Position numbers and translations under genes: made by a program. Under the pieces are notes generated by a model. The model was not told the DNA's origin. It did not search any database and was given only the letters and a program-made list of their open reading frames with translations. 64,000 nucleotides of DNA from Pseudoduganella violacea (GTDB lineage Bacteria; Pseudomonadota; Gammaproteobacteria; Burkholderiales; Burkholderiaceae_D), in NCBI RefSeq assembly GCF_014191875.1, contig NZ_JACHXD010000001.1, forward strand, positions 558,001 to 622,000. Reading direction: 5' to 3'. Of this stretch, positions 1 to 9,230 are shown one piece after another (position 1 is the stretch's first letter; every line of letters starts with the position of its first letter).

Positions 1-72
1 AGCTACTGCATCCGTCTGAAGCGACGCTACGACGGCACCGAGCAGACATTTATCGTGACGTGCCCAAACTAG
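1..72 (+). CDS. 3' end of a hypothetical protein gene (partial)
   Basis: An open frame enters from the left edge and ends at TAG 70-72, giving 23 C-terminal residues ending in FIVTCPN. The stretch is basic and ends 54 bases before the rdgC start. The product cannot be recognised from this tail. It is listed because the frame stays open to the window edge and codon use is normal, but a chance open frame is possible at this length. Confidence 0.4.
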   Translation, partial: SYCIRLKRRYDGTEQTFIVTCPN

Positions 73-126
73 GCCATGTAAAATGTCGATCCCCAAGGAT
101 TAAGATCAACAAGGCAAGCAAAACTT

Positions 127-1023
127 ATGTGGTTTAAGAATCTACAGATTTATCGTCTGCCCGCTCCGTGGGCTTACACTCCCGAACAACTCGAAGAAGC
201 ACTCCGTCCGCATGCGTTCACGCCGGCCAGCAGCAATGAGCTGATGCGCCAGGGCTGGGATACGCCGCGTCCGAACGGCGGCCTGGTTCACGTGGTCAAC
301 AAGCAGATGCTGATCCTGCTCGGCACCGAGAAGAAGCTGCTGCCGTCCACCGTGATCAACCAGGTGGCCAAGGCGCGCGCCGCCGAGATGGAAGAACAAC
401 AAGGTTTCGCTCCTGGCAAGAAAGCCATGAAGGAACTGAAAGAACGCGTGGCCGACGAATTGCTGCCGCGCGCCTTCACCATCCGCAGCAATGTGTGGAC
501 CTGGATCGACCCGGTCAACGGCTGGCTGGTGGTCGATGCTGCCAGCCCGGCCAAGGCCGATGACGTCATCAAGCTGCTGCTCAAAGCCGTCGACCGCATG
601 CCGCTGGAAAGCCTGCGCGTGCAGCGTTCCCCGGTGGGCGTGATGACCGCCTGGCTGCAGGACGACGAGGCGCCGGCCGGCTTCACCATCGATATGGATA
701 CCGAACTGCGCGCCACCGGCGAGAGCAAGGCGGCGGTGCGCTATGTGCGCCACTCGCTGGAACCGGAAGAGGTGCGCCGCCACATCGCGGCCGGCAAGCA
801 GTGCACCCGCCTGGCCATGACCTGGGACAGCAAGATTTCCTTCGTGCTCACCGAGTCGCTGGCGATCAAGGGCGTGAAACCGCTCGACGTCATCAAGGAA
901 AACGAATCGTCCACCCGCAACGACGAAGAACGCTTCGACGGCGACTTCATGCTGATGACCGGTGAGCTGAGCAAGCTGATGGCCGACGTGGTCGAAGCGC
1001 TGGGCGGCGAAGCGACGGCCTGA
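127..1023 (+). CDS. rdgC: Recombination-associated protein RdgC
   Basis: The 298-aa product matches RdgC in length and in its N-terminal pattern ([11 protein letters not shown], then LLPSTVINQ near residue 75 and a KKAMKELKE helix near 100). RdgC is a nucleoid-associated protein that forms a ring around double-stranded DNA and limits RecA access; this is known for the family. There is no signal peptide, as expected for a cytoplasmic DNA-binding protein. The ATG at 127 opens directly into the conserved N-terminus. The gene stands alone and converges on the methyltransferase pseudogene, with a hairpin terminator between them. Confidence 0.95.
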   Translation: MWFKNLQIYRLPAPWAYTPEQLEEALRPHAFTPASSNELMRQGWDTPRPNGGLVHVVNKQMLILLGTEKKLLPSTVINQVAKARAAEMEEQQGFAPGKKAMKELKERVADELLPRAFTIRSNVWTWIDPVNGWLVVDAASPAKADDVIKLLLKAVDRMPLESLRVQRSPVGVMTAWLQDDEAPAGFTIDMDTELRATGESKAAVRYVRHSLEPEEVRRHIAAGKQCTRLAMTWDSKISFVLTESLAIKGVKPLDVIKENESSTRNDEERFDGDFMLMTGELSKLMADVVEALGGEATA

Positions 1024-1047
1024 TTCCGGCCGCCGGCTTTCCCTGAG

Positions 1048-1068
1048 CAGGCCCGCCATGCGGGCCTG
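1048..1068. terminator. Hairpin terminator between convergent genes
   Basis: A perfect 9-bp GC-rich stem (CAGGCCCGC / GCGGGCCTG) with a 3-base loop lies between the convergent ends of rdgC and the methyltransferase gene. It is followed by TTTGCTT on the plus side. The T-run is short, so strength is uncertain, but placement fits a shared terminator. Confidence 0.65.
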
Positions 1069-1073
1069 TTTGC

Positions 1074-2612
1074 TTATCGGGCCACGCCCAGCGCCTTGAA
1101 GATGGGCAGCAGGAATTCGCCGAACTTGCCGGCGCGCCGTTCCAGCTCCGCCAACTGCTCCTGGTCGGAATCGATCACCTTGCCCTCGATGATGATGCGC
1201 TGCCCCAGGCTTTGCAGAATGCCGTTGGCGAAACGCGCCCAGTCTTGCGGCAGGCGCTGGCCATCCTGGCGCGCCAGCAGGAAGAGCTGGTGGAAGCGAT
1301 CGGCCGTGACGGCGCTGCCGGTAACCGGCGAAGCCAGGGCGCCCTGTTCCAGGCCTTCCGCAGACAGCTGGCAGAGCTTGCGGTTCAGCTTATCGGTCAG
1401 CGGCTGGGCGCGCGCGATGGTTTCCTCGTCCTGCACCGGCTGCACCTGCAAGGTCCCGGCCAGAATGAACAACGCCTGGATGACTTCACCCTGCGTCACG
1501 CCCTGCGCTTCGCAGTTGCGCGCGATCTGCTCCACGCTCTTGGGCTGGTAGTCGGCCAGGCAATCGATCACCGGACGGTAGACCCGCTCGTGCAGTTCGA
1601 CTTCGCCGCGCGCGGTGCTGGCCTTCAGCGTCAGAAGATGGCGCGGAATAGTCAGGATCATGCGCTGCGCCAGCCATTTTTCACGGCGCGCCTGCAGGCT
1701 GAGGCGGCGTGCGCCGTGCACCCAGTAGTCGCGGCGGAAAGTCTGGTTGACAAGGAAATCGCGCACGGTTTGCCGTAATGAGGGGTCTTCGATTTCATCC
1801 AGAATTTTGGACTGCTCGGGGCTGAAATTGGCGACGTCGATATGGTCCAGATAGTGGGCGGAGCAGGCGAAATTCAGCTTGGCCGGTTCCAGCCATTTCG
1901 TCATCGACGAGAAAGACATGGGCAGCCAGTCGCGGTTGAAATACTCATGCGCCAGATAACTGCGATCCAATTTTTTCATGCTCTCGATCTTGGCTGCGAT
2001 CTGCGGATTGGCGCTGAGGAAGCCCGGTCCGCTGGCCAGCAGGCGTTCGGCAAACTGCAGCGCATCGTTGATGCGTGGCGCAATGCCCTTGCCGGGCGCG
2101 CCCATCACCTGGCTGTACTCGGTCAGCAGATCGCGCATGGGCACCATGGCGGCCCAGCCGGGCTGGGTGTTGTAGCTGATGTAGAGCACACCGCCCAGCT
2201 TCAGCTTGCGGCGGATGAAGTCCACGATGACAGCGCGGTTCTCGTCCGAAATCCAGCTCCAGATGCCGTGCAGGCCGATGCTGTCGAAGTCGGGCAGGTC
2301 GTCGCGGCGGCAGAATTCGGCGAAGGCCTGGTCGTACAACTGGGCCTGGGCGCCCGAGGCGCTGGCCAGCTCCTGCGCGAAGCCGGCCTGGGAAGGGTTG
2401 AAATCGGTGCCATACCAGGTGTGGCCGGAACTGGCGGCATGGATATTGATGCTCATGCCCTAGCCGAAGCCCAGTTCGCAGCAGTTTCTCACTTCAGGAA
2501 ACACCAGGCCGGCGTGAAGGAAGGCCAGCCGCGCGCGCATCTGGCTCAGCTCGGAATACGTACCATAGGTATAGGTGATATCGGCGATATAGCCGGCAGA
2601 CCAATCGGGCAT
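1074..2612 (-). pseudogene. Class I SAM methyltransferase with regulatory domain, interrupted by an in-frame amber codon
   Basis: Reading from ATG 2612 (AGGAG ribosome site just upstream), the frame gives MPDWSAGYIADITYTYGTYS and then CCELGFG before a TAG at 2462-2460 (codon 51). The same frame then continues from GMSINIHAA for 460 more residues to 1074. Relatives of this family (methyltransferase with a C-terminal MethyTransf_Reg domain) carry glycine-rich SAM motif I here, typically with Gln where the TAG stands, so one C-to-T change (CAG to TAG) explains the break. An ATG two codons after the stop (2456) could restart translation, but that product lacks motif I and should not bind SAM normally. 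Alternatives are a sequencing error, amber suppression or a recent null allele. Confidence 0.8.
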
Positions 2613-2707
2613 GACAACTCCTGTTCAAAGTGGTTGATGCAAGGACCGGTGTTTAAATTGGTTGTCGAATATATATCGGATTGCATGGGTCTGGCGTACG
2701 GTAGGCG

Positions 2708-2742
2708 AAAAAAAGCACCGGCCGCGTGCTGGCGGCCGGTGC
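2708..2742 (-). terminator. Rho-independent terminator of the asparaginase-like gene
   Basis: An 11-bp perfect GC-rich stem (arms 2715-2725 and 2732-2742, 6-base loop) is followed on the minus strand by seven T residues (A-run at 2708-2714 on the plus strand). It lies 28 bases past the stop of the minus-strand asparaginase-like gene. This is a textbook intrinsic terminator. Confidence 0.85.
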
Positions 2743-2769
2743 CCCGTTTACTGCTGGCTTGCTAGTGTC

Positions 2770-3255
2770 TTACAGCGGCTGGAACACGCCGGCCGCCTTA
2801 TTCTTCTGCACATTGTCCCAGGCGAAAATCTGGCCGTTCATCGCCACGTAGACGCCGGCCGGCAAGGTTTGCGCCACGGCGCAGGCGAAGCCCAGATTGA
2901 AGAAGGCGTCCGAGTTGTCGATCTCGTAGGGGATCATGGCGCCGGTCAGCACGATGGTCTTGCCCAGGTCGGCCGGGCCGAGCACGGCCGCGGTTTCCTT
3001 CATGGTGTCGGTGCCGTGCACGATGACGATGGCTTTCTCCGAGGCGGCGCGGCAGGAGGCCAGCACGCGTGCCCGGTCGCTGTCCTGCATATCGAGCGAA
3101 TCGAGCAGGGGCAGCTGTTCCAGCTGCACGCCGATGGTGATGCGCGCGCGCGCGATGGCGGCAGGCAGGTGGCTGTCGGAGAAGCCCAGGGTGCCGTTCA
3201 GTTCATTGTAATGCTTGTCGAAAGTGCCGCCGGTGGCGATGATGCGCAAGGTCAT
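2770..3255 (-). CDS. Short asparaginase-domain protein
   Basis: The 161-aa product has both threonine-containing motifs of the asparaginase N-terminal domain: ATGGTFDKHY near residue 10, and VHGTDTMKETA in mid-protein, followed by VLTGAMIPY. It stops at about half the length of classical L-asparaginases (about 330 aa), so it has the N-terminal catalytic domain without the C-terminal domain. Stand-alone short versions exist in betaproteobacteria, so this is probably natural rather than truncated. The start at 3255 (MTLRIIATGG) is chosen because the conserved strand begins there; the upstream open frame is not conserved-looking. Whether it hydrolyses asparagine cannot be told from sequence. Confidence 0.8.
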   Translation of the reverse strand: MTLRIIATGGTFDKHYNELNGTLGFSDSHLPAAIARARITIGVQLEQLPLLDSLDMQDSDRARVLASCRAASEKAIVIVHGTDTMKETAAVLGPADLGKTIVLTGAMIPYEIDNSDAFFNLGFACAVAQTLPAGVYVAMNGQIFAWDNVQKNKAAGVFQPL

Positions 3256-3407
3256 GGTTCTGTCATCTAAAGGTTGCAAAATAGGACAATGATAACGTGA
3301 AGCCCGCCGCCTGTGCGGTCCGTCCGCCGCAAAAAAACTTTGCCGCCGTGCTCTGGCAAAGTGAGGCATCGTTGAGTACACTGGATTTTTTGCCAAGCTC
3401 CCGTCCC

Positions 3408-4160
3408 ATGAAAGCGCTCGCACCCGGCACCGTGATTTTCCACCGCCATCGCGGTTATGGCGTGATCACGGCCGTCAACCTGCTGACCGGCTGGATCGCC
3501 GCCCGCTTCGGCAGCGAGTCGCGCACGCTCGACCTGAACTTATCGACGGACGAAGTGCAATTCGCCGACGGCGAAGCGATCCTGTTCCGGCGCGCGCCGC
3601 CCGACCGCATGCCGCACGCGCGGCTCATGGCCATGGTGCGCGAACTGCACCGCGCCGGCTATCAAAAGCTCTACCTGTATGCCTGGCCCAAGCCCTCCGG
3701 CCTGCACTGGCGCTGGCATCTGTTCAGCGGTCCACGCGACTGGATGCAGCGTTCTTGGCGCGAAGGCTGGTACGGTTCCGGCGCCGACTACAACGTCAAT
3801 CCCGTCATGGGCTGGGGCGACAAGCCCGGTGCCAGCACGCACGAACTGATCGACGCCCTGGCCCGTTTCGATCCGCAAGGCCTGGCCCAAGCCCTCGGTC
3901 GCGACGAAGACCACAGCGCCTGGTTCGAGCAAGTGTGCGAGGCCCTGCTGCCCGGCTATATGTACAGCCTCGACATGCAGCGTCCCGACGGCGGCCCGCT
4001 GCTGGACGCGCCGGCGGTGCCCGTCATTCCCGTGCGCGCCACCCTGCCGCCGTACAGCGGTCCCGACATCGGCTGGCCGCCCGGCTGGCACGGCCTGTGG
4101 AGCAAAGTCCACGTTCTGCCCGCTCGCCGGCCCGACTTCAGCGGCATCCCCGAAACCTGA
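3408..4160 (+). CDS. Conserved hypothetical protein
   Basis: A 250-aa product starting MKALAPGTVIFHRHRGYG. The N-terminal 60 residues look like a small beta-barrel (GTVIFHRHRGYGVITAV...GWIAARFGSESRTLDL), resembling barrels that recognise ligands or nucleic acids. The rest is rich in Trp and Tyr (HWRWHLFSGPRDWMQRSWREGWYGSG). There is no signal peptide or membrane segment. I cannot assign a function. An upstream in-frame ATG at 3297 would overlap the promoter region shared with the divergent asparaginase gene, so 3408 is preferred. The gene ends 10 bases before palindromic repeat copy A. Confidence 0.7.
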   Translation: MKALAPGTVIFHRHRGYGVITAVNLLTGWIAARFGSESRTLDLNLSTDEVQFADGEAILFRRAPPDRMPHARLMAMVRELHRAGYQKLYLYAWPKPSGLHWRWHLFSGPRDWMQRSWREGWYGSGADYNVNPVMGWGDKPGASTHELIDALARFDPQGLAQALGRDEDHSAWFEQVCEALLPGYMYSLDMQRPDGGPLLDAPAVPVIPVRATLPPYSGPDIGWPPGWHGLWSKVHVLPARRPDFSGIPET

Positions 4161-4170
4161 ATGCCGCAGC

Positions 4171-4301
4171 TTTGATCTGCCTCAACAAATGTCCCACCCT
4201 GGTGTCAGGCACGGGAGTCGGACATTCCTTGATTTTGCGCAAACAATGTCCCACCCTGGTGCCTGACACCAGGGTGGGACATTGTTTGCGCTGGATCAAA
4301 C
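4171..4301. repeat. Palindromic intergenic repeat, copy A
   Basis: This is a two-unit element. Unit 1 (about 4187-4226) is an imperfect palindrome TGTCCCACCCTGG...CGGACA. Unit 2 is a perfect inverted repeat with 25-base arms (4237-4261 and 4267-4291) around a CCTGA loop, core TGTCCCACCCTGGTG. GATC-containing edges flank it. Related elements occur at 13493, 33308, 40601 and 53473. It sits between convergent genes and its right edge contains the stop codon of the dehydrogenase gene. It could act as a bidirectional terminator or be a REP/BIME-like element. Confidence 0.9.
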
Positions 4302-5291
4302 GGGCGGGCGCTGGTAGCCGGGGTTGAGGATGGTCTGGCAGCGGCCGGCTTCGAAGTCGAGCAGGTTTTGGAAGGCGTGCTGGAAGTAGAGCTCGTAACT
4401 GTCTTTTTCGACGTAGCCGAGGTGGGGCGTGGCGAGCACATTCGGCATGCGCAGCAGCGGCGAGTCGGGCGGCAGCGGTTCGGTGGTGAAGACGTCGAGT
4501 GCGGCCGCGCCGGGATGGCCGGCTTGCAAGGCGGCCTCGAGCGCGTCGTCGGCGACCAGCTCGGCGCGGCTGGTGTTGACGAACAGGGCGTCCGGTTTCA
4601 TGCGCGCCAGGTCGGCGGCGGTGACGATGCCGCGCGTGGCCTCGTTCAGGCGCAAGTGCAGGGTCAGCACGTCGGCTTCGGCGAAGAAGGCTTCGCGCGT
4701 GGCGGCGGCGCGCAGGCCGTCGGCGACGGCGGCCTGGCGGCTGTTCTCGCTGCCCCAGACCAGCACGTCCATGCCAAAGGCGCGCGCATAGCCGGCAATC
4801 ATCTTGCCGATCTTGCCGTAGCCCCAGATCGCCAGGGTGCGGCCCTTGAGCACCGTGCCGATGGTGTTGAAGTGTTCGTTGGTGGAGACGGTCTGCCACT
4901 GGCCTTCCTTGAGCCGCGCGGCGTACGGCACCAGCTTGCGCTGGGCCGCCATGATCAGCGCCCAGGTCAGCTCGGCCGGGGCGGTGGGCGAGCCGATGCC
5001 TTCGGCGATGGCGATGCCCAGCTCGGTGGCGGCGTCGACGTCGATGTGGCCGCTGACCTTGCCGGTCTGCGAAATCAGCTTGAGGTTGGGCAGCTTGCTG
5101 AGCAGGGCGCGGTTGAAGCTGCTGCGCTCGCGGATCAGCACCAGGGCGTCGAACGGGGCCAGGCGGGCGGCCAACTGGCCCAGGCCGCGGCTGGAGTTGG
5201 TGAAGACTTTGACTTCGTGTTCATTTAGCAACTGAAAACAGTCGAGTTTCCGAACAGAATCTTGATAATCGTCAAGTATCGCAATTTTCAT
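4296..5291 (-). CDS. D-2-hydroxyacid dehydrogenase family protein
   Basis: The 331-aa product has the NAD-binding fold of D-isomer 2-hydroxyacid dehydrogenases: AIWGYGKIGKMIAGY with GxGxxG at 157-162, then VNTSRAELV and TPHLGY, which carry the family Arg and His positions. Such enzymes interconvert 2-keto and D-2-hydroxy acids with NAD(P)H; the substrate here is unknown. Length is normal. The start MKIAILDDYQ fits the first beta strand. The TGA stop (4298-4296) lies inside the GATCAAAC edge of repeat copy A, so the last residues (RPPV) may have been set by repeat insertion. No operon partner. Confidence 0.88.
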   Translation of the reverse strand: MKIAILDDYQDSVRKLDCFQLLNEHEVKVFTNSSRGLGQLAARLAPFDALVLIRERSSFNRALLSKLPNLKLISQTGKVSGHIDVDAATELGIAIAEGIGSPTAPAELTWALIMAAQRKLVPYAARLKEGQWQTVSTNEHFNTIGTVLKGRTLAIWGYGKIGKMIAGYARAFGMDVLVWGSENSRQAAVADGLRAAATREAFFAEADVLTLHLRLNEATRGIVTAADLARMKPDALFVNTSRAELVADDALEAALQAGHPGAAALDVFTTEPLPPDSPLLRMPNVLATPHLGYVEKDSYELYFQHAFQNLLDFEAGRCQTILNPGYQRPPV

Positions 5292-5642
5292 GGCTTTTAG
5301 CGCCTTTTTGGCGGTGGGAAGTAGCGAATTAACGGGTTTGCGAAAAACGGAAATAGCCTACTACAATGGTCAACAACTATTCCTACATTTTTGTCTGTGT
5401 GGGCCATGGACGGGTGTACAATCGGCCCACCTTTGGAACTCAGCATTGGGTTCCCGCAACAGATGTTCCATCAGCCCGGCTATCCTGACCGGGTTGCGCG
5501 CCCTCGAGAAATCGGGCGCTATCGACATGACCGCCGTATCGCCGAAGCATTTCGAATGACTTTCCGAGCGCAAGCTATCAGCTGACGACGATCCTGCCGT
5601 GCCGGGACAAGACCAGAATTCTTTATTGGCATTGGAGGTACT
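5292..5642 (+). promoter_or_regulatory. pckG promoter and structured leader region
   Basis: A possible sigma-70 promoter is TTGCGA (5338-5343), 18-bp spacer, TACAAT (5362-5367). Downstream are several inverted repeats: GTGGGCC/GGCCCAC (5399-5405 with 5424-5430), CCCGG/CCGGG (5475-5479 with 5489-5493) and GCGCCC/GGGCGC (5498-5503 with 5514-5519). A transcript from this promoter would have a leader near 270 bases, long for a housekeeping gene. The ribosome site TTGGAGG lies just before the pckG ATG. An open frame at 5290-5559 has no ribosome site and is not called. Confidence 0.45.
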
Positions 5643-7505
<1,863 letters not shown>

Positions 7506-7532
7506 TTATCCAAGCCGTCCCGGTTCGATGAG

Positions 7533-7560
7533 ATGCCCCGCCAAGTGCGGGGCATTTTTC
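7533..7560 (+). terminator. Rho-independent terminator of pckG
   Basis: A perfect 9-bp stem ATGCCCCGC / GCGGGGCAT (7533-7541, 7547-7555) with a 5-base loop is followed by a run of T residues. It starts 27 bases after the pckG stop. Confidence 0.9.
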
Positions 7561-7611
7561 TATTGGCCGTTGTAGAATTCTTCGGGTGAAAAATATTCCG
7601 AAGATGCCAGC

Positions 7612-8412
7612 ATGGCTGACCTGACACTGGACCGCGCCCTGGTCGATAGCGCCGATGGCCCTTTCCTGTTCGTGGTGGCGGGCCGCAGCCAGGACACCGA
7701 GTTTGCCCAGGGGCCGCACCGGCACGCGCGCGGCCAGCTATTCGGCTCGCTGCAGGGTTTGCTATCGGTCGGCATCGAGAGCGGCGTGTGGGTGGTGCCG
7801 GCCATTCATGCCGTGTGGCTGCCGCCCCAGTATGAGCATTCGGTGCGTTCCCACGGCCCTTTCAACGGCTGGAGCGCCTTCATCACCGAGGCGGCGTGCG
7901 AGAACCTGCCCAAGCAGCCCTGCACCCTGCGCGTATCCGGCCTGCTGCGCGAAGCGGTGCTGCGTGCCAGCACCTGGCCCTACGAAGCGCTGGACAGCGT
8001 GCGCGAACATGTGGCGGCCGTCATCGTCGATGAAATCCGCCATTTGCCGGCTGAGACTTTCGGCTTGCCGCTGCCGAAGGATGCGCGCCTGCTGCGCATT
8101 GCGCGCGCCCTGATCGACAACCCGGCCGACGAGCGCGATCGGGAGCAGTGGGCAAGCTGGGGCGCGGTCAGCACGCGCACGCTGAGCCGCCGTTTTGTCG
8201 ACGAGACAGGATTCAGCTTCACGGCCTGGCGCCAGCGCGCCCGCTTGCTGCGCGCGCTCGAACTATTGGCGGCGGGCGAGCCGGTGACGCGCATCGCCAT
8301 CGACCTCGGTTATTCCTCGGCCACGGCCTTCATCAACCTGTTCCGGCGCACCTTCGGGGCAACGCCGGCGGTCTATCGCGAACGTTTGCAGCGCGGCGCT
8401 GCCGGCGAGTGA
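7612..8412 (+). CDS. AraC-family transcriptional regulator
   Basis: The 266-aa product has an N-terminal cupin-like sensor (HRHARGQLFG near residue 25, then WVVPAIHAVWLPP) and a C-terminal pair of helix-turn-helix motifs (WGAVSTRTLSRRFVDETG, then IAIDLGYSSATAFINLFRR and FGATPAVYRE). This matches short AraC regulators that control a neighbouring transporter in response to small molecules. It is paralogous to the regulator at 42242-43093. Here no transporter is adjacent, so the target is unclear; autoregulation or action elsewhere is possible. Confidence 0.88.
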   Translation: MADLTLDRALVDSADGPFLFVVAGRSQDTEFAQGPHRHARGQLFGSLQGLLSVGIESGVWVVPAIHAVWLPPQYEHSVRSHGPFNGWSAFITEAACENLPKQPCTLRVSGLLREAVLRASTWPYEALDSVREHVAAVIVDEIRHLPAETFGLPLPKDARLLRIARALIDNPADERDREQWASWGAVSTRTLSRRFVDETGFSFTAWRQRARLLRALELLAAGEPVTRIAIDLGYSSATAFINLFRRTFGATPAVYRERLQRGAAGE

Positions 8413-8444
8413 ACGCCGCATCGCATCTCATTGCATCGCGTCGC

Positions 8445-8825
8445 TCATAGATCCCCGGCCAGCAATTCCCGGCCTTGCTGTATGGCCTGCTCTTCGGTGG
8501 CGGCGAATTTCACCGCGAAGCCGAAAGCCTTGCTGGCCGTTGCCGCCACCAGGCGCATCGCTGCCGGAATAGGCTTCTCTCCTTCGACGACAATCATCCC
8601 GCGGCATAGCTCACGCATGCGCTCCTTGACCTTCTTGAAGAAGAGCGCCTTCTCCTTGCGCTCCTCTTGCGTTTCATCCGCATGATCCTCGTGCCTATGA
8701 TTGGTAATCAGGACGAAGGGCTGGTCTTGCGCCAGGAGCTGCTGGATTTGCTCCGTAACGGGAATGCTGGATTCCACTTCTTCCCTGATGTAGACGAAGG
8801 GCGCTTGTGAGATATCGATGAACAT
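8445..8825 (-). CDS. Hypothetical protein
   Basis: A 126-aa soluble protein, MFIDISQAPFVYI..., with a charged His/Asp/Glu/Lys-rich middle (NHRHEDHADETQEERKEK) and an alpha/beta-looking C-terminal half (CRGMIVVEGEKP...FAATEEQAIQQGRELL). An AGGAAA ribosome site precedes the ATG at 8825. The alternation of strands and helices resembles small sensor or STAS-like folds, but I do not recognise a family. It is divergent from the rtcB operon and shares the 8826-8980 upstream region. Confidence 0.6.
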   Translation of the reverse strand: MFIDISQAPFVYIREEVESSIPVTEQIQQLLAQDQPFVLITNHRHEDHADETQEERKEKALFFKKVKERMRELCRGMIVVEGEKPIPAAMRLVAATASKAFGFAVKFAATEEQAIQQGRELLAGDL

Positions 8826-8980
8826 GCTGGTTTCCTGAAAAAGAGAACGTTGAAAAAGGCGTACAAGGCAGGCTTGTGCGCCATTGCCAGCATGTCAGTT
8901 GTCCCGATCCGGCGCTCCTACGGATGCGCCAATGCGTAGCGCGTAGCTGCCATTTCGCAGGCGCATGGATCAAAAAACGC

Positions 8981-9010
8981 TTGACACCTGATTCGGGACG
9001 GGTGCAGAAT
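8981..9010 (+). promoter_or_regulatory. Probable sigma-70 promoter of the rtcB operon
   Basis: TTGACA (8981-8986) is a consensus -35 box, followed after 18 bases by CAGAAT (9005-9010), a 4-of-6 match to the -10 consensus. Initiation would fall near 9017, giving a leader of about 210 bases before rtcB. No sigma-54 motif is evident, unlike the RtcR-controlled enterobacterial rtcBA operons. Confidence 0.65.
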
Positions 9011-9057
9011 CCGCTCCACTGATTTTTTGTTCAACCCAATTCTTAGAAAGGACGACC

Positions 9058-9096
9058 ATGCCACGTACGGCTATCACATCGCAGCACACTCGATAG
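9058..9096 (+). CDS. Putative 12-aa leader peptide of the rtcB operon
   Basis: A short frame MPRTAITSQHTR with an AGAAAGGA ribosome site 7 bases upstream lies inside the presumed rtcB leader RNA. Its TAG stop overlaps the first base of a stable hairpin (9096-9118) and precedes a terminator. This order (promoter, ribosome site, short ORF, alternative hairpins, structural gene) is typical of translation-coupled attenuation. No run of one amino acid stands out, so what would be sensed is unknown. Too short for coding statistics; the case rests on the ribosome site and context. Confidence 0.45.
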   Translation: MPRTAITSQHTR

Positions 9097-9230
9097 CCCT
9101 GAGTAGCGCGCTCGGGGCCAGGCAATCTTGCCGCCCTGAGCCGGTCGTTCTTTTGACATGAACCCCGGTGAGGAAACTTGCTGGGGTTTTTTGTTTTCCA
9201 AAACCCCGGCGTAACGAAAGACGTTATGCC
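9096..9230 (+). promoter_or_regulatory. rtcB leader RNA with mutually exclusive hairpins
   Basis: Five structures can be drawn. P: 9096-9103 with 9111-9118, 8 bp. U: 9141-9150 with 9160-9168 (CCGG and GTTC pairing with GAAC and CCGG). T: the terminator 9161-9188. AT: GCTGGGGTTTT (9180-9190) with AAAACCCCGGC (9200-9210). S: GGCGTAACG (9208-9216) with CGTTATGCC (9222-9230). U competes with T, T with AT, and AT with S. S encloses the rtcB start codon (9226) in its 3' arm and the GAAAG ribosome site in its 5' arm and loop. Both transcription and translation of rtcB could therefore be switched. Pairings are read directly; function is inferred. Confidence 0.65.
9161..9192 (+). terminator. Intrinsic terminator inside the rtcB leader
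   Basis: Arms of 12 bases (9161-9172 and 9177-9188) pair throughout, allowing G-U pairs, around a GAAA tetraloop, and six T residues follow (9187-9192). It lies downstream of the predicted promoter and upstream of rtcB, with no full gene before it. A transcript from 9017 would end near 9192 as an RNA of about 175 bases. Confidence 0.8.

Noticed and set aside
2770-3255. Asparaginase gene as a truncated pseudogene
   Set aside because: It has a good start, conserved motifs, and a clean stop with a terminator directly after. Short stand-alone forms are plausible.
4171-4301. Palindromic repeats as transposon ends or attachment sites
   Set aside because: There is no transposase or integrase nearby and no target duplications could be seen. 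They are better treated as intergenic repeats.
4138-4899. A 253-codon frame overlapping the dehydrogenase in another frame
   Set aside because: It is Arg-rich, runs through the palindromic repeat and is a shadow of the real gene.
5290-5559. An 89-codon frame in the pckG leader
   Set aside because: It starts inside the preceding gene's start region, has no ribosome site and has unconvincing composition.
9096-9160. tRNA-like or Y RNA-like fold in the rtcB leader
   Set aside because: The hairpins do not give a cloverleaf, and no T-loop motif or CCA end is present. A structured leader is the simpler reading.
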